This document shows, piece by piece, positions 33,457 to 42,644 of a DNA stretch of 43,331 bases. Each line of letters begins with the position of its first letter. Within the stretch, counting starts at the first letter, position 1. Origin of the DNA: Spirochaetota bacterium (GTDB lineage: Bacteria > Spirochaetota > JAGLSM01 > JAKPMW01); contig JAITCI010000023.1 in the NCBI GenBank assembly GCA_031283155.1, forward strand, positions 1-43,331. Direction: 5' to 3'. The notes under the pieces were generated by a model that was not told the origin of the DNA, made no database searches, and worked only from the letters and a program-made list of their open reading frames with translations. Both the position numbers and the translations under genes were made by a program.

Positions 33457-33799
33457 CAGATATTACCTTGATGAAACAACTCAGGATGATATACGTGAAA
33501 TGATTGATAGTGGAGACGCATTTTTTTTCCGGTTTCGCGCGAGAGATTATTTCATTGAACGTGGTTACAACGGTTTTTTAATTCAGGACCCGCAAATCGG
33601 AGAAGATGGTAATTCCAGCGATATACCGTATACGGATTATCCCGGTCATGAAGAAGCGCGAACACCCGAAGAATTATACGCCTTGCCCTTTTTGGACGGC
33701 AAAACAATCTTTGAGCGTTTTGATGAAATCCGATTTTTTGACGTGGGAATTTCTCTTGAAAGGCTGAAACAAATGGTGGAAGACTTAAAGAAAGAATGA
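33446..33799 (+). CDS. immunity-like partner, cassette 3
   Basis: 117 residues. Nearly identical to cassette 2 from residue 45 on (QDPQIGEDGNSSDIPYTDYP); differences cluster in the first 40 residues. Overlaps the toxin remnant end as in cassette 2, with GGGAGAAC before the ATG. An intact immunity-like gene next to a dead toxin is the typical orphan-immunity arrangement. Confidence 0.65.
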   Translation: MQDNRYYLDETTQDDIREMIDSGDAFFFRFRARDYFIERGYNGFLIQDPQIGEDGNSSDIPYTDYPGHEEARTPEELYALPFLDGKTIFERFDEIRFFDVGISLERLKQMVEDLKKE

Positions 33800-33839
33800 C
33801 GCGCATATGCTCAATCCGCATAATTTGCGCGTGTCTTAG

Positions 33840-34065
33840 CCGAGTGGGGGTGGGGCGAGACCTCGCAGCCCCCGCGTAAATACCGTGCCATCCAGTCACT
33901 ACGCGGGGTGCATCGCATCCTGCGAGCAGGCTCGCCCCAGGGGGAGCGTATTTCATAATGTAATTAGTTTAATGCTTTTCTTCTCTGCCTAAGCCGTCCG
34001 CTCCCCCGCGCACTACCGCGACATCCATGTCGCTGCGCGGGACGCTCCCATCCTGGTCGCAGCCC
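33840..34065. repeat. palindromic repeat block between the toxin island and ssnA
   Basis: CCCCGCG (33867)...CGCGGGG (33902) with CGC-ATCCT-GCG (near 33914), enclosed by GGGGCGAG...CTCGCCCC. A second block is CCCGCGC...GCGCGGG with GCGAC-ATCCAT-GTCGC (34018-34033), then CCC-ATCCT-GG. Gene-free; it separates the convergent island and ssnA. Confidence 0.65.
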
Positions 34066-34078
34066 TTTTATAAACCCC

Positions 34079-35344
34079 TTACGCTTTGCGCATCCTGTCC
34101 CACAATTTGTCCGCCTGTTCGCGGGCGGCCGCGTTGATTTCCTGTTCGCTGACCGTGAGGAGTTTGCGATCCCGCACAATCAGTTTGCCCTGCGAGATGA
34201 CGCTTTCGATATAACAGGAATCGAGGCCGAAGAGGATGTGTCCGACAAAGCTGTAATCGGCAAAATCGGTGGGCGGATCGTAGTCGAGCACAACGAGGTT
34301 GTTCGCGCCGTCGCCCGCAAATCCGTTCGTGGAAAGATAACGGTGCGCGTTGCGGAAGCGTGTGTAAAAGCCGTCGTAGCCTATGCCGCCATTCTCCTGA
34401 TTTTTGAAGAAAGCGATCTTCGCGCTGCGGATCATGTCGCTGTGCATACCGTCGGTGCCGAACATCATATTCGGGCCAAGCCCGCTCCAGTCGAAAGCGC
34501 CGACGTTGTTATTCATATTGCTCTCGGCATTCTGCGCAAGCCACACGGGCGAGGCGGCGAGGAGCGCGCGCTCATTCTGATCGAGGTGGAGGCAATGCCC
34601 GAGGATGGTTTTCGGGAAGTCGAGCGCGCCCGCTTTTTTGTAACGCTCTATCACGCGCATACCATATTTCTTTTGCGAATCTTCCTGATCGATGCCGCCC
34701 TCGGCCACGTGTACATGGATGCCGCTTGAGAGTTTGCGCGCGAGAGCGACCGCTTTGGCAAGCGTATCCTCGCCGACGGTAAAGGAGGCATGCAAGCCCA
34801 CCAGTCCCTGGCGGCCGCCCGCGATATAGCGCTCGGTTTCCTCGAGCCCGGCCTGGGCTTTATCGAGGCCGTCGCGGTCGGTGATCTCGTAGCACAAAAG
34901 ATGCCCCACGCCCACGCGGTCGAAGGCCTTCGCGATGATCTCGAGGGAACCCGGGATCGCGTTCGGCGAGGCGTGGTGATCGATGCAAAAGGTCACACCG
35001 TTTTTCGCGCAGGCGGCGGCGGTCACAAGCGCGGAAGCCTCTATCGAACCCTGATCGAGGCATTTGTCGAGCGCCCACCAAATATACTGCAAAACCTCAA
35101 GAAAATTGGCGGGCGATTTTTTCACGGTATTCATGCCCCGCGAGAGCGCGGAATAGACATGGTGATGTCCGCACACGAAGGATTTGGTGACATATTTCCC
35201 CGCGCAGTCGTATACGTCGCTGCCCGCCGGGATTTGATCCACAAACGAGATGCCGCCGTTTGCGCCCTCTTCCACCTTAATATGCACGCCCTTTTTGAAA
35301 GCGAGCGTTTCCCAGTCAATAAAATGCGCGTTCTTCAGATACAT
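34079..35344 (-). CDS. ssnA: SsnA-type aminohydrolase
   Basis: 421 residues of the metal-dependent amidohydrolase superfamily. Metal and catalytic sites: GHHHVYSALSRGM, FCIDHHASP, HVHVAEGG, GHCLHLDQNE and the Asp region FGTDGMHSDM. SsnA is found with selenium-dependent purine or xanthine hydroxylase clusters (with hydantoinase, YgeX, YgfK) in other bacteria, so a role in purine or pyrimidine ring breakdown is likely; none of those neighbours is here. The strong site GGAGGGAG precedes the ATG at 35344. The 3' end meets a repeat block. Confidence 0.85.
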   Translation of the reverse strand: MYLKNAHFIDWETLAFKKGVHIKVEEGANGGISFVDQIPAGSDVYDCAGKYVTKSFVCGHHHVYSALSRGMNTVKKSPANFLEVLQYIWWALDKCLDQGSIEASALVTAAACAKNGVTFCIDHHASPNAIPGSLEIIAKAFDRVGVGHLLCYEITDRDGLDKAQAGLEETERYIAGGRQGLVGLHASFTVGEDTLAKAVALARKLSSGIHVHVAEGGIDQEDSQKKYGMRVIERYKKAGALDFPKTILGHCLHLDQNERALLAASPVWLAQNAESNMNNNVGAFDWSGLGPNMMFGTDGMHSDMIRSAKIAFFKNQENGGIGYDGFYTRFRNAHRYLSTNGFAGDGANNLVVLDYDPPTDFADYSFVGHILFGLDSCYIESVISQGKLIVRDRKLLTVSEQEINAAAREQADKLWDRMRKA

Positions 35345-35429
35345 TGGTTTCTCCCTCCGGATAGGATATCCTGAAAGCTACGCATAGACGATGCAAAACG
35401 GCACAAGTCGTGCCTGCGCAGCACAAGCG

Positions 35430-35918
35430 TCAGCACTCCACCCGCGCTATCCACAACGTGTTCTTTTTTCGCTTCTGAAAAAAACGCAGGAGCAAATAAT
35501 AGAGGGCCGTCGCAAGGCAGGCGAGACCAAAAGCGCCGGGTTCGTACCCGTCAAAAAGCGAGTACCCCAAAATAAGCGCGGTCAAAAAAATAAGCAGCGG
35601 AAAGGCAAACAAAAGCGCGCTCGCGCGAAGCCGCGACCCGGATCGCGCAGCCAGAAAAACATGATCGCCGATCCGCGCGCCGGCAGAATTCTCCGCCAAA
35701 AGGAGCGCGCCGCCGTCAGGCGCGAAGATCCGCCCGCAGCCTCCGGCGCAACCTTCACCGCAAGCACCCTCCGCAAGCGCGCGCGTATCCCTCAATGTGC
35801 AGCTATCCGAACAAGGCGTCATTCCGGGGCTTGCTTGCGTATCCAATCGTATATATGCCATGCGCCCGTCGTCCGCAAGCCCGCAGACGACCCCGCCATA
35901 TTCCGGAAATTCCGCCAC
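35430..35918 (-). CDS. RseC/MucC-like membrane protein
   Basis: 162 residues. Cysteine cluster CGEGCAGGCG at about residues 53-62, then two membrane segments (ALLFAFPLLIFLTALILGYSLF and FGLACLATALYYLLLRFF) near 100-145, as in RseC/SoxR-reducing proteins. GTG at 35918 starts two bases after the M17 peptidase stop. The stretch LDTQASPGMTPCSDSCTLRD (25-44), before the cysteines, is unusual; its DNA (GTCATTCC...GTATCCA) resembles common palindromic repeats that translate to such peptides, so it may be repeat-derived. Last gene of a three-gene unit. Confidence 0.65.
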   Translation of the reverse strand: MAEFPEYGGVVCGLADDGRMAYIRLDTQASPGMTPCSDSCTLRDTRALAEGACGEGCAGGCGRIFAPDGGALLLAENSAGARIGDHVFLAARSGSRLRASALLFAFPLLIFLTALILGYSLFDGYEPGAFGLACLATALYYLLLRFFQKRKKNTLWIARVEC

Positions 35919-35920
35919 GA

Positions 35921-37423
35921 CTATGCCTGCTCAGCCTGCGCTGCGGCTTGCGCTACGGCCTGCGCCGCAATCCAGTCAACCAGAAGCTGCACCCCAAAGG
36001 CTGTTCCGCCCGGCGCGTAATACTTCCAGCCATGTTCAAAATACGCGGGGCAGAGATCGATATGCGCCCACCGCGCGCGCTCCGGAACAAAATTGCGCAA
36101 AAACAATGCCGCGACGATATGCCCGGCATACGCGCCGCCCACGTTACAAAAATCCGCGTGCGGAGTTTCCAATTGTTTGGCGTATTCTTCCACGAGCGGA
36201 AACGGCCAGAGTTCCTCCCCCGCCTCATGCCCAGCGCGGCGCAGTTCCTCAATCAGCGCGTCATTTCCGAATACGCCCGCAAGCGAATTGCCGAGCGCGC
36301 GCTGGCAGGCGCCGGTTAAAGTCGCGAGATCGATTATCGTGTCCGCGCCCTCTTCGCCCGCGCGATACAGCCCGTCGATCAGGCAAAGGCGCCCCTCGGC
36401 GTCGGTGTTATCCACCTGAATATACTTTCCCGATTTGTGCCGGAAGATGTCACCCGGGCGCTGCGCCGAACCCGCGAAATGATTCTCCGCGCATACCAAT
36501 ATCGCCGTCACCGCACAATTTGGTTTCAGATTTGCCAGCGCGTGTACGCACGCCAGCGCCACCGCCGCGCCGGACATATCATCTTTCATAATGTGCATAT
36601 CCTTCGCGGTCTTCAGCGAAACTCCGCCGGTATCAAAGGTGACGCCCTTGCCCACAAGCGCGATATGCCGCGCGTCCTTATGCAATCCGTCCGGGCGATA
36701 TCGAATAACAACCATTCTGGGTTCATGTACGCTCCCCTGCCCAACCGCGAGGATACCGGCATACCCGCCGGCAGCAAGCGCGGCCTGATCCAGTATCTCG
36801 CAGGAAAGCCCGCGATCTTCGGCAGCGGCGGCAGAGCGGAGCGCGAGTTCCGGCGGCGGCAGCATATTCCCCGGCTCGTTGATCAGTTCCCGCGCGAGGT
36901 TCACCGACGCCGCAAGATCAAAGGCCTCGCGGATTATCACCTCCGCCTGGGCGGTCTGCCCCGCCCTCAGCACAAATTGAAGTTCCAATGTTTCCCAGGC
37001 GTCGTCTTTTTTCGCGCGGTATTTGCCGAATGACCACGCGGCGATCCCGGCTGCGCGCGCGAGATCGCGGATCAGCGCGGGCGCGTCCCCGTACTCCCCG
37101 TCAAGGATCAGGCGCACCTTGCGCAGCTTCAGCGAACGCGCGGTCTTCAGGGCATTTGCGCATGCGGTCTTGATCGCCTCGCGCGGACTTAAATATTTTT
37201 CATACCCCGCGCCATAGAGGAGCGCCCGGGCGGCAAGCCAACGCTTCTCAACAGCGGGAGTGGGATCTGCGGAATGTTCACGCCCACTGGATAAATTCCG
37301 CAACTCCGGATACAGCTCCGCCCAGCAGGCGCTATAGAGCGCGCTTCTTGCGCGCTCCGATATAAAACACGTCAATGCTTCTTCATCAAGCCAGGGCGCG
37401 TTCTCCAGACAAACCCATTTCAT
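35921..37423 (-). CDS. leucyl aminopeptidase family M17
   Basis: 500 residues. M17 enzymes remove N-terminal residues with two metals. Active-site blocks GKGVTFDTGGVSLK, MKDDMSGAA and NTDAEGRL, and the later DLATLTGA are intact. The N-terminal half is divergent, as usual in the family. The start at 37423 (MKWVCLENAP) forms an ATGA overlap with the stop of the upstream hydrolase gene, which argues for coupling and against the track-length start at 37444. Confidence 0.9.
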   Translation of the reverse strand: MKWVCLENAPWLDEEALTCFISERARSALYSACWAELYPELRNLSSGREHSADPTPAVEKRWLAARALLYGAGYEKYLSPREAIKTACANALKTARSLKLRKVRLILDGEYGDAPALIRDLARAAGIAAWSFGKYRAKKDDAWETLELQFVLRAGQTAQAEVIIREAFDLAASVNLARELINEPGNMLPPPELALRSAAAAEDRGLSCEILDQAALAAGGYAGILAVGQGSVHEPRMVVIRYRPDGLHKDARHIALVGKGVTFDTGGVSLKTAKDMHIMKDDMSGAAVALACVHALANLKPNCAVTAILVCAENHFAGSAQRPGDIFRHKSGKYIQVDNTDAEGRLCLIDGLYRAGEEGADTIIDLATLTGACQRALGNSLAGVFGNDALIEELRRAGHEAGEELWPFPLVEEYAKQLETPHADFCNVGGAYAGHIVAALFLRNFVPERARWAHIDLCPAYFEHGWKYYAPGGTAFGVQLLVDWIAAQAVAQAAAQAEQA

Positions 37424-38748
37424 TTTAAAACCCCCGTTACCCATGCCGCGAATTTTGCCCAGATCTCTTCTTCGGCGGCGGGCGCAAGCAGAACATCCGC
37501 GTGCCGGAAATGATTAAATCTCAGCAGGTTGATCTGATCATCCTGAATTCCGGTGCGCTCCTGCCACCAGCGTATGCCCGCAGGAAAACCCGCGCCCTGA
37601 TTGAAGCCCGACAAAACGGCGAAAACGGGCAGGCGATTATTCTTGTCGGGCGCGATCCGCAGTCCCTCATGCTGAAACCCCGAGAGACCGATCTCCCAGA
37701 AATCGATCCCGATGCGGTGCGGATAGAACCACTCCCAGACGCCCTCAGGCAGGGTATGGATCGCCGCGAGCCGCTCAATCGGGGTATTGCCGCCATTCTT
37801 CCAGCCGACAGGCTGCGCGCCGTCCAAACCTCCGGCGGAAACAAGCCAGCCCCAGGCGCTCGTACCCATACCCGCGCCGTCATAGAGCCACCCCAGAAGC
37901 GCGGCGTCGGTCATCTCCGCGCGCGGGCGCTGCGGAAAGAGCGCGGCAAAGGGGCTTGGCTTCCCCGCTGTACTCGCGCGCGATGATTCCCCGCCCGCGA
38001 GAAAGCCCATAGGCATACCCATACTCTCCGCCGCCAATACGCCAAGCGCCTCAAATACAGTCACGTCCGGCAAGCGCCTCTCGTATACCGAGGCCTCCGC
38101 AAGCGCGCGCTTTTTGCCGAGTTCCTGCCGCATGGCCTCGGGCGGGCGCGTCCCCCACTCCGGATTCTCGTCAATGAAGAGCAGCCCCGCGAGGCGCTCG
38201 TGCCCCCGCTTGCCGTCGGCAAATCGGCGGTGGGTGTATGCCATCACAAATTTAACGCCGTCCGACCAGCCGCCAAGGATCACGGGCTGCTTTCTTTTGC
38301 CCGCCGCGCGGACGATATCATCCAGATCGTCGAGTACAATCCCATATCCGATGCTATCGAGTACGCGCGGATCACTGCCCGCGAAATACTTTTCGGCTTT
38401 TTGTGGGCGCGCGCGATCCGCAAGCCAGGCCGCGCGATCCTCAAAAAAAGACGCGCGCCGCCGGACAGTCCACACCTCCATCCCGTGCCGCCCCGCGAGG
38501 CAGGCGGCAGCGTAGTGCAGCCAGGCCGGCCCGCAGGTCCAGCCCGAGACAAGAATGACTATGGAATCATTTTTTTTCTTTTTCGGAATGTAGGCGCGAT
38601 AGCCAACTGAAACCTGCTCGCCGACGGACAGAGGCTCTCCGGCAAGCGTGTGTACGCGCGTTGTATACCCGGATTGATCACTCGCCGCAGCGGCGCACAT
38701 AACGAGCAATGCCGCGAGGATACAGGAAAGCAGGCGTATCATTTTCAT
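37420..38748 (-). CDS. exported alpha/beta-hydrolase-like protein
   Basis: 442 residues. Signal peptide MKMIRLLSCILAALLVMCAAAASD points to export. GGWSDG fits a G-x-S-x-G nucleophile elbow with an extra Gly, and VILVSGWTCGP at the first strand resembles an oxyanion-hole region. A late FNHFRHADVLL could hold the catalytic His. Family not recognised. ATG at 38748 (or 38742) has no clear ribosome site. First gene of the unit hydrolase - M17 - RseC-like. Confidence 0.6.
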   Translation of the reverse strand: MKMIRLLSCILAALLVMCAAAASDQSGYTTRVHTLAGEPLSVGEQVSVGYRAYIPKKKKNDSIVILVSGWTCGPAWLHYAAACLAGRHGMEVWTVRRRASFFEDRAAWLADRARPQKAEKYFAGSDPRVLDSIGYGIVLDDLDDIVRAAGKRKQPVILGGWSDGVKFVMAYTHRRFADGKRGHERLAGLLFIDENPEWGTRPPEAMRQELGKKRALAEASVYERRLPDVTVFEALGVLAAESMGMPMGFLAGGESSRASTAGKPSPFAALFPQRPRAEMTDAALLGWLYDGAGMGTSAWGWLVSAGGLDGAQPVGWKNGGNTPIERLAAIHTLPEGVWEWFYPHRIGIDFWEIGLSGFQHEGLRIAPDKNNRLPVFAVLSGFNQGAGFPAGIRWWQERTGIQDDQINLLRFNHFRHADVLLAPAAEEEIWAKFAAWVTGVLK

Positions 38749-38785
38749 AATTTCAATCTACGCCCGAAACGACCCTATGGCGTGA

Positions 38786-40468
38786 TTAAAAATCATCCAT
38801 ATCCATGGCGTCCAACGGAATAACCTGCTCCGCAACGCTTTGCGTATGCTGCGCCGGTTTTTTTGCGGGCGGCGGAGTATGCTTTGCGGGCGGCGCCGGG
38901 ATATGCGGTGCCGGTTTTTTTGCGGACGATGCCGGGGTATGCGGTGCCGGTTTTTTTGCGGGCGGCGGCGGAGCGCGCCGCGTCGATTTCTTTGGGGGGC
39001 CCGACAGAGTATGCGACACAGCGCCCAGGGCAAAATGCTGCAATTCATTGACGCACGTTGTCATCTCCGACGCCTCGGTATGCAGCGCCGCAATCGAATT
39101 GGCGCTCTCCTGGGAATTCGCGGCACTCTGCTGAATCACCCTCTCCATTTCGGAGATGCTGCGGTTGATCTGCTCAAGCCCCTTGGTTTGCTCCCCGGAA
39201 GCCACCGCCACCTCATTCACAAGCTGCTGCACCTTTTGCGCCTGTTCCACCACCATATTGAAATTTTTCTCGGTCTCGGCAAATATCCCCGTGCCCTCGC
39301 GCACCTTCGCCATGGTTTGTTCTATCATATCCGCCGTTCGCTTCGATGCCTCCGCCGAACGCATGGAAAGCCCGCGCACCTCGGACGCGACCACCGCAAA
39401 CCCCGCGCCTGCCTCGCCCGCGCGCGCCGCTTCCACCGCCGCGTTCAATGAAAGCAGATTCGTTTGAAACGCGATCTCGTCGATGGTTTTGATGATCTTA
39501 AAGGTTTCGTTACTGGCTTTGGAAATCTCCTCGTTGGCCTCCAGGGAACGCTGCATCGCCTGTTGCGTGGCTTCCATGTTCGCCCCCGATTGCGTAACGA
39601 GCTTGCTCGCCTGCGCGGCGTTATCGGCGTTTTGCCTGACCATTGAGGAAATTTCTTCAACGGCGGCGGATACCTCCTCAACGGATGCGGCCTGCATGGA
39701 AGCACCCTCCGCAAGCGCCTGGCTTCCCGAGGTCAGCTCGGCGGAACTGGAATTGATCTTTCCGGCGCTGTCGAAGAGCGTTTTCGTTGTCTTCTGAATC
39801 GCGGAACTTATCGTTTTCCCAAGAAACGCGCCAATAGCCAGGGCTATGGCGAGGATAATAATGGGCGTGAAAACCGCTACCGTCCTGGAAATAACAAGCT
39901 CTTTTTGCGCCGCGTCGCCTATCGCCTGATTCTCGCTCACTATACATTCCCGCATCTCGTTCAAATTTTTCGTAACGGCAACAATTGTCGCCGGGCGTTC
40001 CGAGCCCAAGCAGGCAAGGGCGACATTTTTCGCTCTTTCGACATCGCCAAGCCCCTGGCTCTCTTTGGCGACCTGAAAGATGCCCCTGTCGATTTCAAGC
40101 AGCTTCATAACAGATTGTTTCAGACCCTCATATAATTCGCCCGCGCATGCGCCCTTGTCGAGGGAATCGTATTGCGCAAAATCCTCCGCGATCTGTTTTT
40201 CGGCACCGACTATTATACCCAACTGACCTTCATAGAGTGTATCGCCGAGATACGGGTTCTTCAGCCGTTCATGCGCAACCCATGCCTGCAATACACCGCT
40301 TCTGATGCTCGTTTGCACTTCCAGGCGCTTTTCCGCTACCTCTGTGAGCGCAACTATATACTTGTCCAAAGCGCTCATCTTGCCAAACATGATCAGATTT
40401 CCAATGAGTCCGATAACCGCCACCAAACCAAAACCAAAATATATCTTGCGCCCAAGAGACATTTGCAT
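38786..40468 (-). CDS. methyl-accepting chemotaxis protein with Pro/Lys-rich tail
   Basis: 560 residues. TM1 at about 10-28 (FGFGLVAVIGLIGNLIMFG), a helical periplasmic sensor domain (four-helix type) to about 185, TM2 (FTPIIILAIALAIGAFL) near 193-210, then the signalling domain with the tip IDEIAFQTNLLSLNAAVEAARAGEAGAGFAVVASEVR. The last 75 residues are a Pro/Lys/His-rich linker (KKPAPHTPA units) ending MDMDDF, a tail that may serve CheR/CheB docking (inference). GGAGGGG lies nine bases before the ATG at 40468. TATAAT on the minus strand at 40505-40500 is a possible -10. Directs swimming through CheA/CheW. Confidence 0.93.
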   Translation of the reverse strand: MQMSLGRKIYFGFGLVAVIGLIGNLIMFGKMSALDKYIVALTEVAEKRLEVQTSIRSGVLQAWVAHERLKNPYLGDTLYEGQLGIIVGAEKQIAEDFAQYDSLDKGACAGELYEGLKQSVMKLLEIDRGIFQVAKESQGLGDVERAKNVALACLGSERPATIVAVTKNLNEMRECIVSENQAIGDAAQKELVISRTVAVFTPIIILAIALAIGAFLGKTISSAIQKTTKTLFDSAGKINSSSAELTSGSQALAEGASMQAASVEEVSAAVEEISSMVRQNADNAAQASKLVTQSGANMEATQQAMQRSLEANEEISKASNETFKIIKTIDEIAFQTNLLSLNAAVEAARAGEAGAGFAVVASEVRGLSMRSAEASKRTADMIEQTMAKVREGTGIFAETEKNFNMVVEQAQKVQQLVNEVAVASGEQTKGLEQINRSISEMERVIQQSAANSQESANSIAALHTEASEMTTCVNELQHFALGAVSHTLSGPPKKSTRRAPPPPAKKPAPHTPASSAKKPAPHIPAPPAKHTPPPAKKPAQHTQSVAEQVIPLDAMDMDDF

Positions 40469-40649
40469 TGTTATGCCCCTCCTTAAGATGATCCATCTGA
40501 TTATAAACATAACATGGAATCATTCCCGATATTTACGAAAATCGAAAAATTACTTTATGCGATCTACATAATGCCTATGGACTTACTGGGTTCTTTGCAT
40601 TTGGTTTGCGGAATACGTAAGGTTTGAAAACGAAAGGGGGTAGTGAAGG

Positions 40650-40770
40650 CTCGCGCAAAGCGCGAGCGGTTGCCCCGTACCCTTGGCACCCGCAGGGTGT
40701 AAAGGCATAAACGCTTATCGGCATCCTGCCTGCGCGGGGTACTGCCATCCTGGCAGTTAGGGGAGCATAT
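40650..40770. repeat. palindromic repeat block
   Basis: CTCGCGC-AAA-GCGCGAG, GCACCC-GCA-GGGTG plus TAAAGGCATAAACGC, GGC-ATCCT-GCC (near 40724), and CTGCC-ATCCT-GGCAG (40742-40756). The order matches 20100-20165, with other stems. It fills most of the 40511-40791 gap between the chemoreceptor and the flgG terminator. Confidence 0.7.
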
Positions 40771-40791
40771 ACCGGTTATTGTACGTTCAGT

Positions 40792-40827
40792 AAAAAAATT
40801 CAGGGAGAGCCTTCAATGCTCTCCCTG
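40792..40827 (-). terminator. rho-independent terminator of flgF-flgG
   Basis: CAGGGAGAGC and GCTCTCCCTG pair perfectly over 10 bases around a seven-base loop (40801-40827), followed on the minus strand by seven T residues (40798-40792). It stands 11 bases after the flgG stop. Confidence 0.9.
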
Positions 40828-40838
40828 CGCTTATAAAA

Positions 40839-41636
40839 TTACCTCTTCAGCGAACTCGCGGTACCCAGCATGGAGTCGGAGGTTTGGATCGCCTTGGAAT
40901 TCATTTCATAGGCGCGCTGCGCGACGATCATATTGACCATCTCCTCCACCACCTTCACGTTGGACATCTCGACCATGCCCTGCAGGGTCTTGCCCATGCC
41001 GCGGTAGCCGGGACGCCCCGCGATCGCGGGACCGGAGGCCTCTGTTTCCTTGACGAAATTTTCTCCGATGTTCTTGAGACCCGCCGGATTCACAAAGCGG
41101 TAGAGTTCCATGCCGCGCCCGACCGGAATATCAATATCGCTCCCACCCACGCGGCAGGTCACTTTGCCGTCCTGGGTGATGCTGATGCTCTCCGGCAGAA
41201 AGAGACTCGGAAAGATCAGCTCCGGCTCAAGGCGGTACCCGTTATGCGTGACCACCTGCCCGTTCGAGTCGATCTTGAAAGCGCCGTCGCGCGTGTAGGC
41301 AATGCTGCCATCGTATAATTGGATACGGAAAAATCCTTCGCCCTCAAGCGCGATGTCGAGCTTGTTGCCCGTGAGTTCAAGCGAACCCTGGCTGTACATC
41401 TTTTGCGTGGCCGCCACCTTCACGCCGTGCCCAACCTGAATACCCGTGGGTACCTGGGTGTCGAGTGAGGACGGCGTTCCCGCGAGGCGATCCTTCTGAT
41501 ACAGAAGATCCTCAAAATCCGCCCGCCCCTTCTTGAAACCCGTCGTGTTCACGTTCGAGAGGTTATGGGCGATGGTGTCGATGTTGAACTGCTGGGCGTG
41601 CATACCCGACGCCGCAGTCCAGAGTGAACGCATCAT
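40839..41636 (-). CDS. flgG: flagellar basal-body rod protein FlgG (distal rod)
   Basis: 265 residues, normal length. FlgG forms the distal rod of the flagellar motor. The start MMRSLWTAASGMHAQQFNID and NLSNVNTTGFKKGRADFEDL are the spirochaete-type N-terminus; the end VEEMVNMIVAQRAYEMNSKAIQTSDSML is the conserved helix that packs in the rod. GGAG stands six bases before the ATG at 41636. It follows flgF by 58 bases and ends at a strong terminator. Confidence 0.96.
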   Translation of the reverse strand: MMRSLWTAASGMHAQQFNIDTIAHNLSNVNTTGFKKGRADFEDLLYQKDRLAGTPSSLDTQVPTGIQVGHGVKVAATQKMYSQGSLELTGNKLDIALEGEGFFRIQLYDGSIAYTRDGAFKIDSNGQVVTHNGYRLEPELIFPSLFLPESISITQDGKVTCRVGGSDIDIPVGRGMELYRFVNPAGLKNIGENFVKETEASGPAIAGRPGYRGMGKTLQGMVEMSNVKVVEEMVNMIVAQRAYEMNSKAIQTSDSMLGTASSLKR

Positions 41637-41694
41637 ACTGCTCTCCTTAACGCGGCCTCTCGCAAGAGTCCAGCCGCTGATTCTTACTCCAAAC

Positions 41695-42543
41695 TTACCC
41701 CATGCGCGCGACCTCATTCACGAGGCGCTGCAATAACTGATCGTGCGCCTGAATGGATTTCTGGCTTGCCTCATAGGAACGCTGCACCTCAATCATGCGC
41801 ACCATCTCCGCCACCGAGTTTACGTTGGACGCCTCCAGAAAACCCTGCTCCACATGGGGGCGCTCCTGCAGCATCTCGCTCGCGGGACCGGAATATTTCG
41901 TTTCCTTAAAAAACGAGTCGCCCTGCTTGTCGAGATAGCGAAGATTCTCAAAGTTGACGATGCGCAGGCGATCCAGCACCTCGGGACGCCGCCACTCGTT
42001 CTGATCGTCATTTGTGAGCCGCTCGTTATCATCCTGCTCGTCCATATTGACGATAACGTTCCCTTCCTTATCCACCATGAAGTTGAATTCCTTCACGCGG
42101 ATCGGCCCTTCCTGCCCCAGAACCTTATAGCCGTCCTTTGTTACCATAAAGCCCTCGCGATCCATCAGGAAACTCCCGTTCCGCGTGTAGCGCGTACCGG
42201 CGGGCGTATCGATCACAAAAAACCCGGGGCCGTCCAGCGCCAGGTCAAATCGGTTATCCGTTTGTTTCATCGCGCCCTGCTCAAACCGCGTAAAAGCCTC
42301 GTTCATCTCCACCCCGGTGCCGATCTTGCCCACTATCGGCGCGACGTCATAAGAGCCAATCGGGAGCTTCACCACGCCGTCGTCGTTGAAACGGCTGACC
42401 AGCATCTCGGGAAAAGCCTTAAAGATCGCGGTGTCATACTTAAACGCCGGTTTGTCCACATTCGCGAGATTATTGGAAACGATATCCATCCGGTGCATCT
42501 CGGCGATCATGCCCGACGCGCCGGTATATAATCCACGTACCAT
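41695..42543 (-). CDS. flgF: flagellar basal-body rod protein FlgF (proximal rod)
   Basis: 282 residues. MVRGLYTGASGMIAEMHRMD and NNLANVDKPAFKYDTAIF at the start and SVAEMVRMIEVQRSYEASQKSIQAHDQLL at the end are rod-protein signatures; the middle (FNFMVDKEGNVIVNMD-QDDNER) is typical of FlgF. AAAGGAGAG precedes the ATG at 42543, which sets the start; the longer open frame to 42705 runs into repeat DNA. First gene of the flgF-flgG unit. Confidence 0.95.
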   Translation of the reverse strand: MVRGLYTGASGMIAEMHRMDIVSNNLANVDKPAFKYDTAIFKAFPEMLVSRFNDDGVVKLPIGSYDVAPIVGKIGTGVEMNEAFTRFEQGAMKQTDNRFDLALDGPGFFVIDTPAGTRYTRNGSFLMDREGFMVTKDGYKVLGQEGPIRVKEFNFMVDKEGNVIVNMDEQDDNERLTNDDQNEWRRPEVLDRLRIVNFENLRYLDKQGDSFFKETKYSGPASEMLQERPHVEQGFLEASNVNSVAEMVRMIEVQRSYEASQKSIQAHDQLLQRLVNEVARMG

Positions 42544-42644
42544 ACTCTCTCCTTTCTGCGGGACGAATTTTAGCGCGAAAAGATCCCGCCTGGTATATAG
42601 TCGGCGGGACAGAAAAAAACTGGAGAGGGAAAAAAGGGGAAGGG

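Noticed and set aside
40510-40560. Possible sigma-28 promoter (TAAAG...) for the chemoreceptor
   Set aside because: The distal half does not match GCCGATAA at the correct spacing; only a TATAAT box nearby is credible.
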